Below are positions 1 to 10,070 of a DNA stretch of 64,000 nt, piece after piece. The stretch's first letter is position 1. Each line of letters opens with the position of its first letter. The notes beneath the pieces were generated by a model that was given only the letters and a program-made list of their open reading frames with translations, ran no database searches and was not told where the DNA came from. Both the position numbers and the translations under genes were made by a program. Source of the DNA: Haloprofundus salilacus (GTDB lineage Archaea; Halobacteriota; Halobacteria; Halobacteriales; Haloferacaceae); assembly GCF_020150815.1 (NCBI RefSeq), contig NZ_CP083723.1:2170001-2234000 (forward strand), read 5' to 3'.

Positions 1-73
1 CGGGTCGGCCATCATGGACGGAGACGTTCGGACGAACACCGAGAGGTTCGTGAAGGCGGAGGCCCACGAGTAA
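1..73 (+). CDS. trpC: Indole-3-glycerol-phosphate synthase, C-terminal end (partial)
   Basis: Only the last 23 codons are present, in the frame ending at the TAA at 71-73. The peptide begins GSAIMDGDV and ends KAEAHE. The Gly-Ser-Ala-Ile-Met run is typical of the last phosphate-binding strand of the TrpC TIM barrel. TrpC closes the indole ring from CdRP before tryptophan synthase acts. trpB starts 2 nt after the stop, so the genes form a tight operon. The rest of the gene lies outside the window. Confidence 0.8.
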   Translation, partial: GSAIMDGDVRTNTERFVKAEAHE

Positions 74-75
74 CC

Positions 76-1320
76 ATGAGCACGAGCGACGGGAAGTTCG
101 GTCGGTACGGCGGACAGTACGTCCCCGAGGCGCTGATGCCCGCCATCGAGGAACTGGAGGAGGCCTACGAGCGCTACGTCCTCGAAAATGGGGACGGGTT
201 CATGGACGAGTTCCGGCAGCGACTTCGCGACTTCGGCGGGCGACCGACGCCGACGCAGTACGCCGAGCGACTGTCGGAGCGCTACGGCCGCGACGTGTAC
301 ATGAAGCGTGAGGACCTCGTCCACGGCGGCGCGCACAAACTCAACAACGCACTCGGGCAGGTGCTGCTGGCGAAGTACATGGGCAAAGAGCGCATCATCG
401 CCGAGACCGGCGCGGGTCAGCACGGCACCGCGACGGCGATGGCGTGCGCGCACCTCGACTTCGACTGCGAGGTGTACATGGGCGAGCGCGACATCAACCG
501 CCAACGCTCGAACGTCTTCCGGATGAAGATAAACGGTGCGGAGGTCACGCCCGTGACCGTCGGCCGCGGCACGCTCAAGGAGGCCATCTCGGAGACGATG
601 CGCGACTGGGCGACGAACGTCGAGGACACCCACTACGTCATCGGGTCGGTCGTCGGCCCGCACCCGTTCCCGGCGATGGTCCGTGATTTCCAGTCCGTGA
701 TTTCGGAGGAGGCCCGCGAGCAGATGCGAGAGCGGGCGGGGACGCTTCCCGACTCCGTGCTCGCGTGCGCGGGCGGCGGGTCGAACACGATGGGCGCGTT
801 CGCCGAGTTCGTCGACGACGAGGACGTGGGTCTCTACGCCGTCGAGGCCGGCGGGTCGTCGCTCGCAGTCGACGAGGAGAACGGCGTCGCGCCCAACTCC
901 GCCTCCTTATCGACCGGCGGCGAGGGCGTGCTCCACGGCGCGCGCACCAAACTGTTGCAGGACCGCGACGGCCAGATCATGGAGTCGCACAGCGTCTCCT
1001 CGGGATTGGACTACGCGGGCGTCGGTCCGGAACTCGCCTATCTCGTCGACGGAGGGCGCGTGACGCCGGTCACCGTCGACGACGACGCGGCGCTGGAGGC
1101 ATTCCACCGGCTCTCGCGGATGGAGGGCGTCATCCCGGCGCTGGAGACGGCGCACGCGTTCGCGTATCTCGAGGAAAACCACGAAGACCTCGGCGAAACA
1201 GTTCTCGTGAACGTCTCCGGCCGCGGCGACAAGGATCTGGAGTCAGTCATTGAGGAGACCGAGAAGCGGGGCATCGAGAACGCGCCGGACATGTCGATGT
1301 TCTCAGGAGGATTGCGATGA
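76..1320 (+). CDS. trpB: Tryptophan synthase beta chain
   Basis: TrpB condenses indole with serine to make tryptophan, using PLP, in complex with TrpA. The 414-residue protein has the usual TrpB1 length. It opens with [13 protein letters not shown]. The PLP lysine is K88 in GGAHKLNNA, and the glycine loop AGGGSNTMG binds the cofactor phosphate. The ATG at 76 follows the trpC stop by 2 nt, and the gene ends in an ATGA overlap with trpA. It is therefore the middle gene of trpCBA and is probably translated by coupling. No abnormal residues were noticed. Confidence 0.97.
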   Translation: MSTSDGKFGRYGGQYVPEALMPAIEELEEAYERYVLENGDGFMDEFRQRLRDFGGRPTPTQYAERLSERYGRDVYMKREDLVHGGAHKLNNALGQVLLAKYMGKERIIAETGAGQHGTATAMACAHLDFDCEVYMGERDINRQRSNVFRMKINGAEVTPVTVGRGTLKEAISETMRDWATNVEDTHYVIGSVVGPHPFPAMVRDFQSVISEEAREQMRERAGTLPDSVLACAGGGSNTMGAFAEFVDDEDVGLYAVEAGGSSLAVDEENGVAPNSASLSTGGEGVLHGARTKLLQDRDGQIMESHSVSSGLDYAGVGPELAYLVDGGRVTPVTVDDDAALEAFHRLSRMEGVIPALETAHAFAYLEENHEDLGETVLVNVSGRGDKDLESVIEETEKRGIENAPDMSMFSGGLR

Positions 1321-2159
1321 GTCGGATTCCCGAGGCGTTCGCGAACGGACCCGCGTTCATCCCGTATCTCGCCGTCGGCGACCCCGATTACGAGTCGTCG
1401 CTGGCGTACGTCGAGGCGCTCGAACGCGGCGGTGCGGACATCATCGAACTCGGCCTCCCCTTCTCGGAACCGGTCGCGGAGGGGCCGACGATTCAGAACG
1501 CCGTCGTCCGCGCGCTCGAAGGCGGGATGACGCCGACGCGCTTCTTCGAGTTCGTCGAGGAACTCGACGTCGACGTGCCGCTCGTCTGCATGACGTACTA
1601 CAATCTCATCTACCGATACGGAGACGAGGACGCCAATCGTCCACGGGCCTTCGTCGAGAGGGCCGCCGAGGTCGGACTCGACGGCTTCGTCGTCCCCGAT
1701 CTCCCCGCCGAGGAGGCCGACCCACTCCGGGAGGCGTGCGACGAGTTCGACCTCGACCTCGTCTTCATCGTCGCGCCGACGACGGAGGGCGAGCGACTGG
1801 AGCGAATCATGGAGCAGGTCTCGGGCTACGTCTACGTCCAGGCACGCCTCGGCGTCACGGGCGCGCGAAGCGACGTGTCGGCGCAGACCGACGAGAGTCT
1901 CGCTCGACTCGACGACTGGGACGTGCCGAAAGCTGTCGGCTTCGGCATCAAGACCGGCGACCACGCTGAGCGCATTGTCGCCGGCGGCGCCGACGGCATC
2001 ATCGTCGGCAGCGCGCTGGTCGACATAGTGGCCGAGGGCCACGAGAACGGCGACTCGGCCGAAGCGGTCGCTGACCGCCTCGAAACGAAGGCGCGCGAAC
2101 TGAGCGAGGGAGCGTCCCGCGGGTTCGCGCAACGCCCACCGCATCCGGAACGCACATAA
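1317..2159 (+). CDS. trpA: Tryptophan synthase alpha chain
   Basis: TrpA cleaves indole-3-glycerol phosphate and channels indole to TrpB. The 280-residue TIM barrel carries the catalytic glutamate E44 in [11 protein letters not shown]. The usual catalytic aspartate of the ADGPTIQ motif is replaced by glutamate (E55 in AEGPTIQ). I recall the same change in other haloarchaeal TrpA proteins, so it is probably a lineage feature rather than inactivation. The phosphate-binding end reads [13 protein letters not shown]. The start overlaps the trpB stop by 4 nt. The next gene follows after 28 nt without an obvious promoter. Confidence 0.96.
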   Translation: MSRIPEAFANGPAFIPYLAVGDPDYESSLAYVEALERGGADIIELGLPFSEPVAEGPTIQNAVVRALEGGMTPTRFFEFVEELDVDVPLVCMTYYNLIYRYGDEDANRPRAFVERAAEVGLDGFVVPDLPAEEADPLREACDEFDLDLVFIVAPTTEGERLERIMEQVSGYVYVQARLGVTGARSDVSAQTDESLARLDDWDVPKAVGFGIKTGDHAERIVAGGADGIIVGSALVDIVAEGHENGDSAEAVADRLETKARELSEGASRGFAQRPPHPERT

Positions 2160-2187
2160 CCGTACACTGGCACAGATTCACATACCC

Positions 2188-2982
2188 ATGAACACAGGAA
2201 TCCACGCACGACTCGACCGCATCTCCACAGAGGGCCGATTTCTCGTCGTCCCGATGGACCACGGAATCACGCTCGGGGCCGTAAAAGGCCTCAAGAACAT
2301 CGAATCGACTATCTCGGCGGTGACGCGCGGAGGGGCCGACGCCGTCCTCACCCAGAAGGGAATCGCCCCGCGCGTCCACCCGCACAAGAACGGCCGCGGT
2401 TACATTGTCCACCTCAACGCCTCCACCGTCATCGGCCCCGACAGCAACGACAAACGAATGACCGGTACCGTCGAAGAAGCGGTTCGCGTCGGCGCCGACG
2501 CCGTCTCTCTGCATCTCAACGTCGGCAGCAACTACGAACCCAAACAACTGGAGGACCTCGCGCGTGTCACCGACGACGCCGAGCGACTCGGTATTCCCGT
2601 ACTCGCGATGGCGTACGCCCGCGGCCCCGACATCGACGGCAGTAACCCGGAAGCGCTCGGCCACGCGGTCAGACTCGCCGAGGAGGCGGGCGCGCACGTC
2701 GTCAAGACCGGCTACAGCGGCAACGCCGAGACGTTCGAGCACGTCGTCGAGTCGACGCGCCTTCCGGTGGTCATCGCCGGCGGGAGCAGAGGAACCGACT
2801 ACGAGACGGTCGAGATGGTCCGCGGGGCGATGGACGCGGGCGCGGCGGGCGTCTCGATGGGCCGCTCCATCTTCCAGCACGACGACCCCGAGGCCATCAC
2901 GCGCGCCGTCTCTGCCGTGCTCCACGACGACCAGTCGACTGAGGAAGCGCTCGAACACGCCGATCTCGGCATCGAAGCCTGA
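2188..2982 (+). CDS. 2-amino-3,7-dideoxy-D-threo-hept-6-ulosonate (ADTH) synthase, class I aldolase fold
   Basis: This 264-residue protein belongs to the archaeal class I aldolase family that makes ADTH, the first step of the DAHP-independent route to dehydroquinate. The N-terminal motif VVPMDHGITLG, the tyrosine in AMAYARGPD and the Schiff-base lysine in HVVKTGYSGN are visible, as is the C-terminal phosphate loop around GVSMGRSIFQ. It lies 28 nt after trpA and is likely co-transcribed, which links the shikimate entry step to tryptophan synthesis. Annotation as fructose-bisphosphate aldolase is the main alternative. The DHQ synthase II gene 1.7 kb downstream favours the ADTH role. Confidence 0.88.
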   Translation: MNTGIHARLDRISTEGRFLVVPMDHGITLGAVKGLKNIESTISAVTRGGADAVLTQKGIAPRVHPHKNGRGYIVHLNASTVIGPDSNDKRMTGTVEEAVRVGADAVSLHLNVGSNYEPKQLEDLARVTDDAERLGIPVLAMAYARGPDIDGSNPEALGHAVRLAEEAGAHVVKTGYSGNAETFEHVVESTRLPVVIAGGSRGTDYETVEMVRGAMDAGAAGVSMGRSIFQHDDPEAITRAVSAVLHDDQSTEEALEHADLGIEA

Positions 2983-3053
2983 ACCGGCGGACGGGTGGGG
3001 GTTCGGCCCTCCAGCGAACGGAACTTTTTGTCGCCGTCGCGCGAACGGGAGGT

Positions 3054-3842
3054 ATGGCAACGACGAGTTTCGACTTCGACGGCGAGACGGTCATCGTGAC
3101 GGGCGGCTCCTCCGGCATCGGGCGGTCGATGGCGACGCGCTTCGGTGAGGCGGGCGCGACGGTCGTCGTCGCCGACGTACGCGAAGACCCCAAGGACGTG
3201 GGCGAGGAGACGCCGACGCACGAACTGATTCGCGAGATGGGCAGCGACGCCGAGTACGTCGAGACGGACGTGAGTGACCGCGACGAAGTCGAATCCGTCG
3301 TCGAGGCGGCCCGCGAGTACGGCGGCGTCGACGTGATGGTGAACAACGCGGGCCTGTTCGTTGAGGGCGACATGCTAGACCTCTCGCCCGAAGAGTTCCG
3401 ACAGGTTCACCGCGTCAACGTCGACGGCGTCTTTTTCGGCGTGCAGGCGGCGGCCAGCGACATGCTCGACCGCGGGGAACCGGGCTGTATCGTCAACACC
3501 GCCTCCATCTCCTCGAACCTCGCCCAGCACGGGCAGGTGCAGTACGACTCGACGAAGGGTGCGGTGCGGATGATTACCCGCGGCGCGGCGCTCGAACTGG
3601 CCGAACACGGCATCCGCGTCAACGCCGTCGCGCCCGGACAGATAGCGACGGAGTTCGTGGAGGGACTTACCGAAGAGCAGCAAGAGAAAGCCGAACACGG
3701 CGGCTTTCTGAAGCCGATTCCGCTAGGTCGCGCCGGAAAACCCGACGACGTCGCCGACGCGGCGGTGTTTCTGGCGACGGAAGGTGCGGGCTACATCACC
3801 GGCGAACTGTTGCACGTCGACGGCGGCTGGCAGATCTGTTGA
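3054..3842 (+). CDS. SDR-family NAD(P)-dependent oxidoreductase
   Basis: A 262-residue classical short-chain dehydrogenase. The Rossmann glycine motif TGGSSGIG starts near residue 16, NNAG is at 97-100, a catalytic serine lies in the 151-154 segment, and the YxxxK pair is Y164/K168. The C-terminal VDGGWQI is typical. The acidic residue after beta 2 (VADVRED) suggests preference for NAD over NADP. The substrate is not predictable. A TATA-like ACTTTTTG lies about 28 nt upstream. Another member of the family could be mis-specified, but the fold is certain. Confidence 0.9.
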   Translation: MATTSFDFDGETVIVTGGSSGIGRSMATRFGEAGATVVVADVREDPKDVGEETPTHELIREMGSDAEYVETDVSDRDEVESVVEAAREYGGVDVMVNNAGLFVEGDMLDLSPEEFRQVHRVNVDGVFFGVQAAASDMLDRGEPGCIVNTASISSNLAQHGQVQYDSTKGAVRMITRGAALELAEHGIRVNAVAPGQIATEFVEGLTEEQQEKAEHGGFLKPIPLGRAGKPDDVADAAVFLATEGAGYITGELLHVDGGWQIC

Positions 3843-3926
3843 GGCGTCCGCCCCCGACGACGCCAGTACTGACCAAAAGATATCATCTGAGCAAACTTTA
3901 TTATCCAGTGATTTAAATCGGGGTCG

Positions 3927-4622
3927 ATGCTCGAAGACTCACTCTCGTACCCGACGAAAGGTGACGGTGGAATCGCGCGACTACTCATCGGCGGCGTTCT
4001 GCTGTTCTTCAGTTGGCTCGTCGTCCCCGTATTTCTCGTCTCGGGCTACCTCGTCCGCACCGCAGGGTCGGTGTCGTACGGCGACGAGGACCCACCGGCG
4101 TTCGAAGATTGGGGCGGCCTCCTCGTCGACGGTCTAAAAGCGACAGTCATCACCGTCGCGTACAGTTTCGTCCCCGTCGCCATCGTCGCCGTAATGCTGC
4201 TCGTCGTCCTCGGCGGCGGTTCCGCCGGCGGCAACGCCGGGGGCCTTCTCGCCGGCGTGGGGTTGCTGGGAATGCTTCTTGTGCTTCCGGCTGCACTCGT
4301 CGTCACCTACCTGCTGCCCGCGGCGCTCATCAACTTCGCGCGCGAGGACTCGCTCGGCGCCGCGTTCGACTTCTCGACGCTGAAGCCGGTGTTGCTCAGC
4401 CAGCAGTACATCGTCGCGACGGTGCTCGTGTTCGTCGTCTCCATCGTCGGCGGGATGATTTTGAGCTTCCTCAGCGCGATCCTCGTCGGCATCGTGCTCG
4501 CGCCGTTCTACTACTTCTGGCTCGGCCTCGCCAGTCAGTTCATGTTCGGTCGCGCCTTCGCCGAAGTCGCGAACGCCCGCGACGGGGCGACCCCGGCGGC
4601 GGCGCCAGTCGCGGACGACTGA
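3927..4622 (+). CDS. DUF4013 family multi-pass membrane protein
   Basis: A 231-residue hydrophobic protein with about five or six membrane segments. It starts with an amphipathic stretch (MLEDSLSYPTKG) and a GYLVRTA motif typical of DUF4013 proteins. Glycine-rich helices near residues 95-120 and a C-terminal Ala-rich tail follow. Function is unknown. An AT-rich promoter region (CTTTATTATCC, then GATTTAAAT) lies 15-35 nt upstream, so the gene is probably expressed on its own, with a very short leader or none. It sits between two metabolic genes and nothing in the context assigns a role. Confidence 0.75.
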   Translation: MLEDSLSYPTKGDGGIARLLIGGVLLFFSWLVVPVFLVSGYLVRTAGSVSYGDEDPPAFEDWGGLLVDGLKATVITVAYSFVPVAIVAVMLLVVLGGGSAGGNAGGLLAGVGLLGMLLVLPAALVVTYLLPAALINFAREDSLGAAFDFSTLKPVLLSQQYIVATVLVFVVSIVGGMILSFLSAILVGIVLAPFYYFWLGLASQFMFGRAFAEVANARDGATPAAAPVADD

Positions 4623-4731
4623 GGTCGTTCACGGAGGCTGTGCGACTCTCGACCGTATCCGACCCCGACTTTTACCGACGCTCCCTGTCGCATCCGCCAC
4701 GTTCAAGCCACGTCGCCGAGAGTGAGCGATA

Positions 4732-5907
4732 ATGACACGGAGCGTCTGGTTGAAGGCCGACGACACGGTCGGCGACTGGGAGGTTCGAAAGCAGCGCATC
4801 ACGACGGGACTCGAAGCGGGCGTCGACTGGGTGCTGGTCGACGAGTCCGACGTGGGCCGCGTCCGCCAACTCGGCGACGTGAAGGTGGCGGCGTTCCGCG
4901 ACGACGCCGACGTCCACGTCGCCGACGCCGAGGACGAGGGGGAAGAGACTGCCGAGGCCGACGCCTACGTCGTCGGCAAAGACGGCGAGGGCGACGGCAC
5001 CGTCGACCTCCCCTCGGATTTCTCGGGGTCGGCGGACCTCACGACGCTCCGCCACAGCGACGACCGCGCGCAGGGCGCGTACATCCACATTCGGGGGAAG
5101 GAGTACGAGACTCTCGCCGAACAGGCCGCCCGCGACGCCGACCACACGCTCGTCGTCGGCGAGGACTGGCAGATAATCCCCCTCGAAAATCTCATCGCGC
5201 GCATCGGCGACCAGACCGAACTCGTCGCGGGCGTCACCTCCGCCGAGGAGGCCCGCGCGGCGTTCGAGACGCTTGAGCACGGCGCCGACGGCGTACTTCT
5301 CGACTCGGACAATCCCGACGAGATTCGGGAGACCGTCAAAGTGCGCGACGCCACCGAGCGCGAGCAGCTCGACCTCCAGTGGGCCGAAGTCGTCTCGGTC
5401 GAACGCGTCGGGATGGCCGACCGCGTCTGCGTCGACACCGGGAGCCTCCTCGAACACGACGAGGGGATGCTCGTCGGGTCGATGTCGCGGGGGCTGTTCT
5501 TCGTCCACGCCGAGACAGCCGAGTCGCCGTACGTCGCCTCCCGACCGTTCCGCGTCAACGCTGGGGCGGTCCACGCCTACGTCCGTACACCCGACGGTGG
5601 GACAAAGTACCTCTCGGAACTGAAGAGTGGCGACGAGGTACAGGTCGTCGACACCGAGGGTCGGACCCGCGAAGTCATCGTCGGACGCGTCAAGATAGAG
5701 AAGCGCCCGATGTTCCGCGTGGAGGTCGACGTGGAGGGAGACCACGTCGAGACGCTGCTGCAGAACGCCGAGACCATCAAAGTGCCGACGAGCGAGGGCC
5801 GCAAAGCCGTCACCGACCTGCAGGCGGGCGACGAACTTCTGCTCTACTACGAGCAGGTGGCGCGGCACTTCGGCGAAGCGGTCGAAGAGAGTATCATCGA
5901 GAAGTAG
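4732..5907 (+). CDS. 3-dehydroquinate synthase II (archaeal type)
   Basis: A 391-residue protein with the N-terminus MTRSVWLKADDTVGDW, diagnostic of the archaeal DHQ synthase that converts ADTH oxidatively to 3-dehydroquinate. It is not related to bacterial AroB. Conserved features include the VGEDWQIIPLENLIA segment and the C-terminal region with GSLLEHDEGMLVGSMSRG. It acts directly after the ADTH synthase at 2188 and before AroD at 25940, all within this window. A TATA-like CTTTTACC about 60 nt upstream suggests its own promoter with a leader of roughly 35 nt. Confidence 0.94.
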   Translation: MTRSVWLKADDTVGDWEVRKQRITTGLEAGVDWVLVDESDVGRVRQLGDVKVAAFRDDADVHVADAEDEGEETAEADAYVVGKDGEGDGTVDLPSDFSGSADLTTLRHSDDRAQGAYIHIRGKEYETLAEQAARDADHTLVVGEDWQIIPLENLIARIGDQTELVAGVTSAEEARAAFETLEHGADGVLLDSDNPDEIRETVKVRDATEREQLDLQWAEVVSVERVGMADRVCVDTGSLLEHDEGMLVGSMSRGLFFVHAETAESPYVASRPFRVNAGAVHAYVRTPDGGTKYLSELKSGDEVQVVDTEGRTREVIVGRVKIEKRPMFRVEVDVEGDHVETLLQNAETIKVPTSEGRKAVTDLQAGDELLLYYEQVARHFGEAVEESIIEK

Positions 5908-5930
5908 GCGGACTCACGGTCTTCGAGCGC

Positions 5931-6518
5931 TCAGCGGTCAATTTCCGATTCTCCGGCTGCGAGCGCCTCCGTGAACGCTGCCGTGCCCCGGACGTCGGCC
6001 AGCGCCACGGGCGGATTGGGGTCATCGGGACGCGGGCGCAGCGCTCGGGAGAGCCACTGCACGTCGTGCCACTCGCCGCGTTTGTATCCGACTTTTTTGT
6101 AGACGCCGACCGGTTCGAAACCCATCGTGCGGTGAAAGCCGACGCTCGCGGGGTTCGGCAGCGTCGTCCCCGCGTAGACGTTCACGTAGCCCTGCGCTTC
6201 GAGAATCCCGAACAGTGCCGTATAGAGTCCGCGGGCGACGCCGCGCCGCCGTGCGTCGTCGGCAACGTAGACGGAGGAGTCGACCGACCACCGGTAGGCG
6301 TCGCGCTTGCGGTGTGCCCCGGCGTACGCGTAGCCGACGACGCGCCCGTCGCGCTCGTAAACAACCCACGGATGCGCTTCGAGCGTCGTCGCGATTCGCT
6401 CGCGGAACTCGTTTTCGGTCGGCGGCGTTGTCTCGAAGGAGATGGCCGTGTCGCGGACGAACGGTTCGTATATCCGCCGAACGTCGTCGGCGTCCTTCTG
6501 CGTAGCGAGTCGGATCAT
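5931..6518 (-). CDS. GNAT-family N-acetyltransferase (phosphinothricin-acetyltransferase-like)
   Basis: A 195-residue acetyltransferase. IRLATQKDADDVRRIYEPFV at the start, the acetyl-CoA loop RRRGVARGLY, and the C-terminal pattern NPASVGFHRTMGFEPVGVYKKVGYK match the Pat/RimI-like GNAT group acting on small amines. The chosen ATG at 6518 gives the usual N-terminus and sits 25-30 nt after the TATA-like sequence TATTTAG (reverse strand, near 6545), as expected for a leaderless message. The substrate is unknown. It converges with the DHQ synthase gene. Confidence 0.85.
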   Translation of the reverse strand: MIRLATQKDADDVRRIYEPFVRDTAISFETTPPTENEFRERIATTLEAHPWVVYERDGRVVGYAYAGAHRKRDAYRWSVDSSVYVADDARRRGVARGLYTALFGILEAQGYVNVYAGTTLPNPASVGFHRTMGFEPVGVYKKVGYKRGEWHDVQWLSRALRPRPDDPNPPVALADVRGTAAFTEALAAGESEIDR

Positions 6519-6690
6519 GCGCGACGAGAACACCTCCTGCGCTAAATACGTTGTATGAAATCGTCCGAGGGATGAAAGAGCCGGATACAGGGTCGAGAGA
6601 GGTTACGAACGCCAAATTCGACGAGAGGTTCACGAAATCTCACTCGTATCCGAGTCAGTAATTTTCAGCCATGTCCCATACGCAAGCTTC

Positions 6691-6696
6691 TTTAGG
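6691..6696 (+). promoter_or_regulatory. TATA element of ppsA
   Basis: TTTAGG lies 26-31 nt before the ppsA ATG. This is the distance expected for a leaderless haloarchaeal transcript. Confidence 0.6.
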
Positions 6697-6722
6697 AATC
6701 CTGTGGACGAATCGAATACGCA

Positions 6723-9041
6723 ATGGCTGTACTTTGGCTGGATGACGTACGCGCCGCCGACATCGACTCCGTCGGTGGTAAGGGTGCCTCGCTGGGCGAA
6801 CTCACGGCCGCGAGGCTTCCCGTCCCGCCGGGATTCGTCGTGACCGCCGACACCTATCGGACGTTCATCGAGGAGGCAGGCATCGACGAGGAACTGTTCG
6901 AGGCGATGGAGATCGATCCCGAGGACTCGAAGGCGCTCGCCGCCGCCCACGAGCGCGCTCACGAACTCATCACGGAGACGGAACTCCCCGAGGACGTTCG
7001 CGAGGAGATTCTGGAGGCGTACCGCTCCGTCGGGGACGGGGAAGCGTTCGTCGCCGTCCGGTCGTCGGCCACCGCCGAGGACCTGCCGGACGCCTCCTTC
7101 GCCGGTCAACAGGAGACGTTCCTCAACGTCCGCGAGGAGAAACTCGTCGAGCGCGTCAAGGAGTGCTGGGCGTCGCTGTTCTCGCAGCGCGCCATCTACT
7201 ACCGGACGCGACAGGGCTTCTCGCACGACAAAGTCGACATCGCCGTCGTCGTCCAGCAGATGGTCGACGCCGAGAAGAGCGGCGTGATGTTCACGTCGCA
7301 CCCCTCGACGGGCGAACCGCGCATCATCATCGAGGCAGCGTGGGGACTCGGCGAAGCCGTTGTCTCCGGGTCGGTGTCGCCCGACAACTACGTCGTCGAC
7401 CGCGAGACCGCGAGCGTCGAGGAGGAGACGCTCGCCGACAAGAAGCTGATGATGGTCAAAGACCAAGAGACGGGCGAGACGTCGACCGTGGACGTCCCCG
7501 AGGAGAAGCGCACCGCACGCGTGCTCTCGGACGGCGAAATCGAGCGCCTCGTCGAACTCGGCTGCGAGGTCGAAGACCATTACGGGACGCCGCAGGACGT
7601 GGAGTGGGCTGTCCACGAGGGCGAGGTGTACATGCTCCAGTCGCGACCGATAACGACGATATCCGACGACAGCGGCGTCGAGATGGCCGCTGACGGCGAC
7701 GGGGTCGACGCGACGACGCTATCGTCGAACGGCAACAGCGGGAAAAACGAGACGGAGTCGTCGAGCGGGGACACGCTCCTCCGCGGACTGGGCGCGAGTC
7801 CCGGCATCGTCTCGGGCGCGGCCCGCATCGTCACCAAACTCGACCAGCTCGACAAAGTCTCCGACGGCGACATCATCGTCACCGAGATGACGATGCCCGA
7901 CATGGTGCCGGCAATGAAGCGCGCCGCCGGCATCGTCACCGACGAGGGTGGGATGACGAGCCACGCCTCCATCGTTTCGCGGGAACTCGGCGTCCCCGCC
8001 GTCGTCGGCACCGGCAGCGCGACTCGCGAACTCTCGGACGGGCAAGTAATCACCATCGACGGCGACAAAGGGACGATTCGCGAGGGGAAGCAGACGAAGA
8101 AGGACGAGGAACACGAACCCGTCGAGGAGGTTCGGCCGAAGACGCCGGTCAAACCGATGACCGCGACGGAGGTGAAAGTGAACGTCTCTATCCCCGAAGC
8201 GGCGGAACGCGCCGCGGCCACCGGCGCGGACGGCGTCGGCTTGCTCCGGATCGAGCACATGGTGCTGTCGCTCGGAAAAACGCCCGAGAAGTACATCGCC
8301 GACAACGGCGAGAAGGCGTACGTCGACGAACTCGTCGAGGGAATCCGGACCGTCGCCGACGAGTTCTACCCCCGTTCGGTCCGGGTCCGAACGCTCGACG
8401 CGCCGACCGACGAGTTCCGCCAGTTGGAGGGCGGCGACGGCGAACCGAAGGAACACAACCCGATGCTAGGTTACCGCGGCATCCGTCGGAGTCTCGACAC
8501 GCCCGAGGCGTTCGCCCACGAACTGGAGGCGTTCCGCCACCTCTGGGAGATGGGCTACGACAACGTCGAACTGATGCTGCCGCTGGTCAACGACGCCGAG
8601 GACGTCTACCGCGCGACGAAACTCATGCGCGAAGCGGGCATCGACCCCGAGAAGCGGACGTGGGGCGTGATGATAGAGACGCCCGCGAGCGCCCTGTCGG
8701 TCCGCGAACTCGCGGAGGCGGGCATCGACTTCGCCTCCTTCGGGACGAACGACCTCACCCAGTACACGCTGGCGGTCGACCGCAACAACGAGAACGTCGC
8801 CGACCGATTCGACGAACTCCACCCCGCCGTGTTGGAACTCATCGGTTCGACCATCGAGACGTGCCGCGAACTCGGCGTGGATACGAGCATCTGCGGGCAG
8901 GCCGGGTCGAAACCGCAGATGGTCCAGTTCCTCGTCAACGAGGGAATCACCTCCATCAGCGCCAACATCGACGCGGTGCGCGACGTCCAACACGAGGTCA
9001 AGCGCGTCGAACAGAAACTGGTGCTCGACTCGGTTCGCTGA
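6723..9041 (+). CDS. ppsA: Phosphoenolpyruvate synthase (pyruvate, water dikinase)
   Basis: PpsA makes PEP from pyruvate and ATP, the gluconeogenic counterpart of Pyk at 14752. The 772-residue protein has the ATP-binding domain first (VGGKGASLGEL near 18, SSATAEDLPDASFAGQQ near 117). The swivelling phosphohistidine domain follows, with His414 in GGMTSHASIVSREL. A C-terminal PEP/pyruvate TIM barrel ends with GTNDLTQYTLAVDR and the catalytic cysteine region SICGQAGSKP. An acidic linker of about 40 residues around 320-350 is a likely haloadaptation. The ATG has a TATA element at leaderless distance. Confidence 0.96.
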   Translation: MAVLWLDDVRAADIDSVGGKGASLGELTAARLPVPPGFVVTADTYRTFIEEAGIDEELFEAMEIDPEDSKALAAAHERAHELITETELPEDVREEILEAYRSVGDGEAFVAVRSSATAEDLPDASFAGQQETFLNVREEKLVERVKECWASLFSQRAIYYRTRQGFSHDKVDIAVVVQQMVDAEKSGVMFTSHPSTGEPRIIIEAAWGLGEAVVSGSVSPDNYVVDRETASVEEETLADKKLMMVKDQETGETSTVDVPEEKRTARVLSDGEIERLVELGCEVEDHYGTPQDVEWAVHEGEVYMLQSRPITTISDDSGVEMAADGDGVDATTLSSNGNSGKNETESSSGDTLLRGLGASPGIVSGAARIVTKLDQLDKVSDGDIIVTEMTMPDMVPAMKRAAGIVTDEGGMTSHASIVSRELGVPAVVGTGSATRELSDGQVITIDGDKGTIREGKQTKKDEEHEPVEEVRPKTPVKPMTATEVKVNVSIPEAAERAAATGADGVGLLRIEHMVLSLGKTPEKYIADNGEKAYVDELVEGIRTVADEFYPRSVRVRTLDAPTDEFRQLEGGDGEPKEHNPMLGYRGIRRSLDTPEAFAHELEAFRHLWEMGYDNVELMLPLVNDAEDVYRATKLMREAGIDPEKRTWGVMIETPASALSVRELAEAGIDFASFGTNDLTQYTLAVDRNNENVADRFDELHPAVLELIGSTIETCRELGVDTSICGQAGSKPQMVQFLVNEGITSISANIDAVRDVQHEVKRVEQKLVLDSVR

Positions 9042-9130
9042 GCGGCGCTTCCGTCACTCGCCGAGCCAACTGCTCTCAGGCCTCAGTACCATTTTATGTC
9101 GGTGACGGCTAACATCACGGTGAGTTGCTT

Positions 9131-9913
9131 ATGTCCTCCACACCGACAGCCACCACCGACCCGCCAGTAGCCGACGGGAGTGACGGCGACAACGACGACG
9201 GTTCGTCCGTCGCCGGACGCATCGTCGCGCTGCTCGTCGCCGTCAGTCTCCTCGTCACCAGTTTCGTAGTCGGAACGGTCGCCAGTCTCGCGGTCATCGT
9301 TCCGCTGCTGTTTCTCGGCTTCGGCGTCACCTCGACGGCCGTCCTCGTCCTCGGGTCAATTCCACAGCAACTGACGTTCGCGGGTATTGGCGCGCTCTAC
9401 GCGCATCTCCGTCTTGACTCGCTACCGATTCGCAAACCCAACCGCCGAGAACTGCGGTTCGTCGTGGGAACGACGGTCGTCGCCGTCGTGCTGGCGTCGG
9501 CGCTGTCGTACGCGCTGACGCTCATTGGAATCGAACCGGTCGAGAGCGTCATCGGTGAGGTGGCCCAAGCGGACCCGTCGGTGCTGCTCGTACTCGCCGT
9601 CCTCTCTATCTTCCTCGTCGCTCCCGCCGAGGAACTGCTGTTCCGCGGCGCGATTCAGGGCCGCCTCCGAACCGCCTACGGCCCGGTCGCGGGTATCGCG
9701 CTCGCCAGCGCGATCTTCGCGTCGATCCACGTGTTCAACTTCGTCGGGAATTCCCTCGCTGTCGTCGCCGCGACGGGCGTCATCTTCGTCACGGGGTCGA
9801 TACTCGGTATCGCTTATGAGCGAACCGGTAATCTCGCCGTCCCGATACTGATTCACGCCGCCTACAACACGACGCTATTCACCATATCGTACGTTCAACT
9901 CGTCGGACTCTGA
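9131..9913 (+). CDS. CPBP-family intramembrane metalloprotease (CAAX protease-like)
   Basis: About 260 residues with six to eight membrane helices after a short polar N-terminus. The CPBP motifs are present: [16 protein letters not shown] carries the EExxxR signature near residue 172, a FxxxH motif occurs in FASIHVFNF, and a third motif HAAYNTT is near the C-terminus. These are putative metal-binding catalytic residues of Abi/CPBP proteases. In archaea the substrates are unknown. I chose ATG 9131 rather than the upstream TTG at 9125. Confidence 0.88.
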   Translation: MSSTPTATTDPPVADGSDGDNDDGSSVAGRIVALLVAVSLLVTSFVVGTVASLAVIVPLLFLGFGVTSTAVLVLGSIPQQLTFAGIGALYAHLRLDSLPIRKPNRRELRFVVGTTVVAVVLASALSYALTLIGIEPVESVIGEVAQADPSVLLVLAVLSIFLVAPAEELLFRGAIQGRLRTAYGPVAGIALASAIFASIHVFNFVGNSLAVVAATGVIFVTGSILGIAYERTGNLAVPILIHAAYNTTLFTISYVQLVGL

Positions 9914-10070
9914 GTCGACGGCGACCCCGATTCACCGCGTTCGACGCCCGACACTGGTTCGCCGCCACTCCGTCGTCTTGTCGCCACCCCGTCACCTCGC
10001 CGCCACCGGGCGACTCCACCGCCGAGCGAGAGCGGAACGGATAAACGATGGCAAAAATTACTGTCGCCGT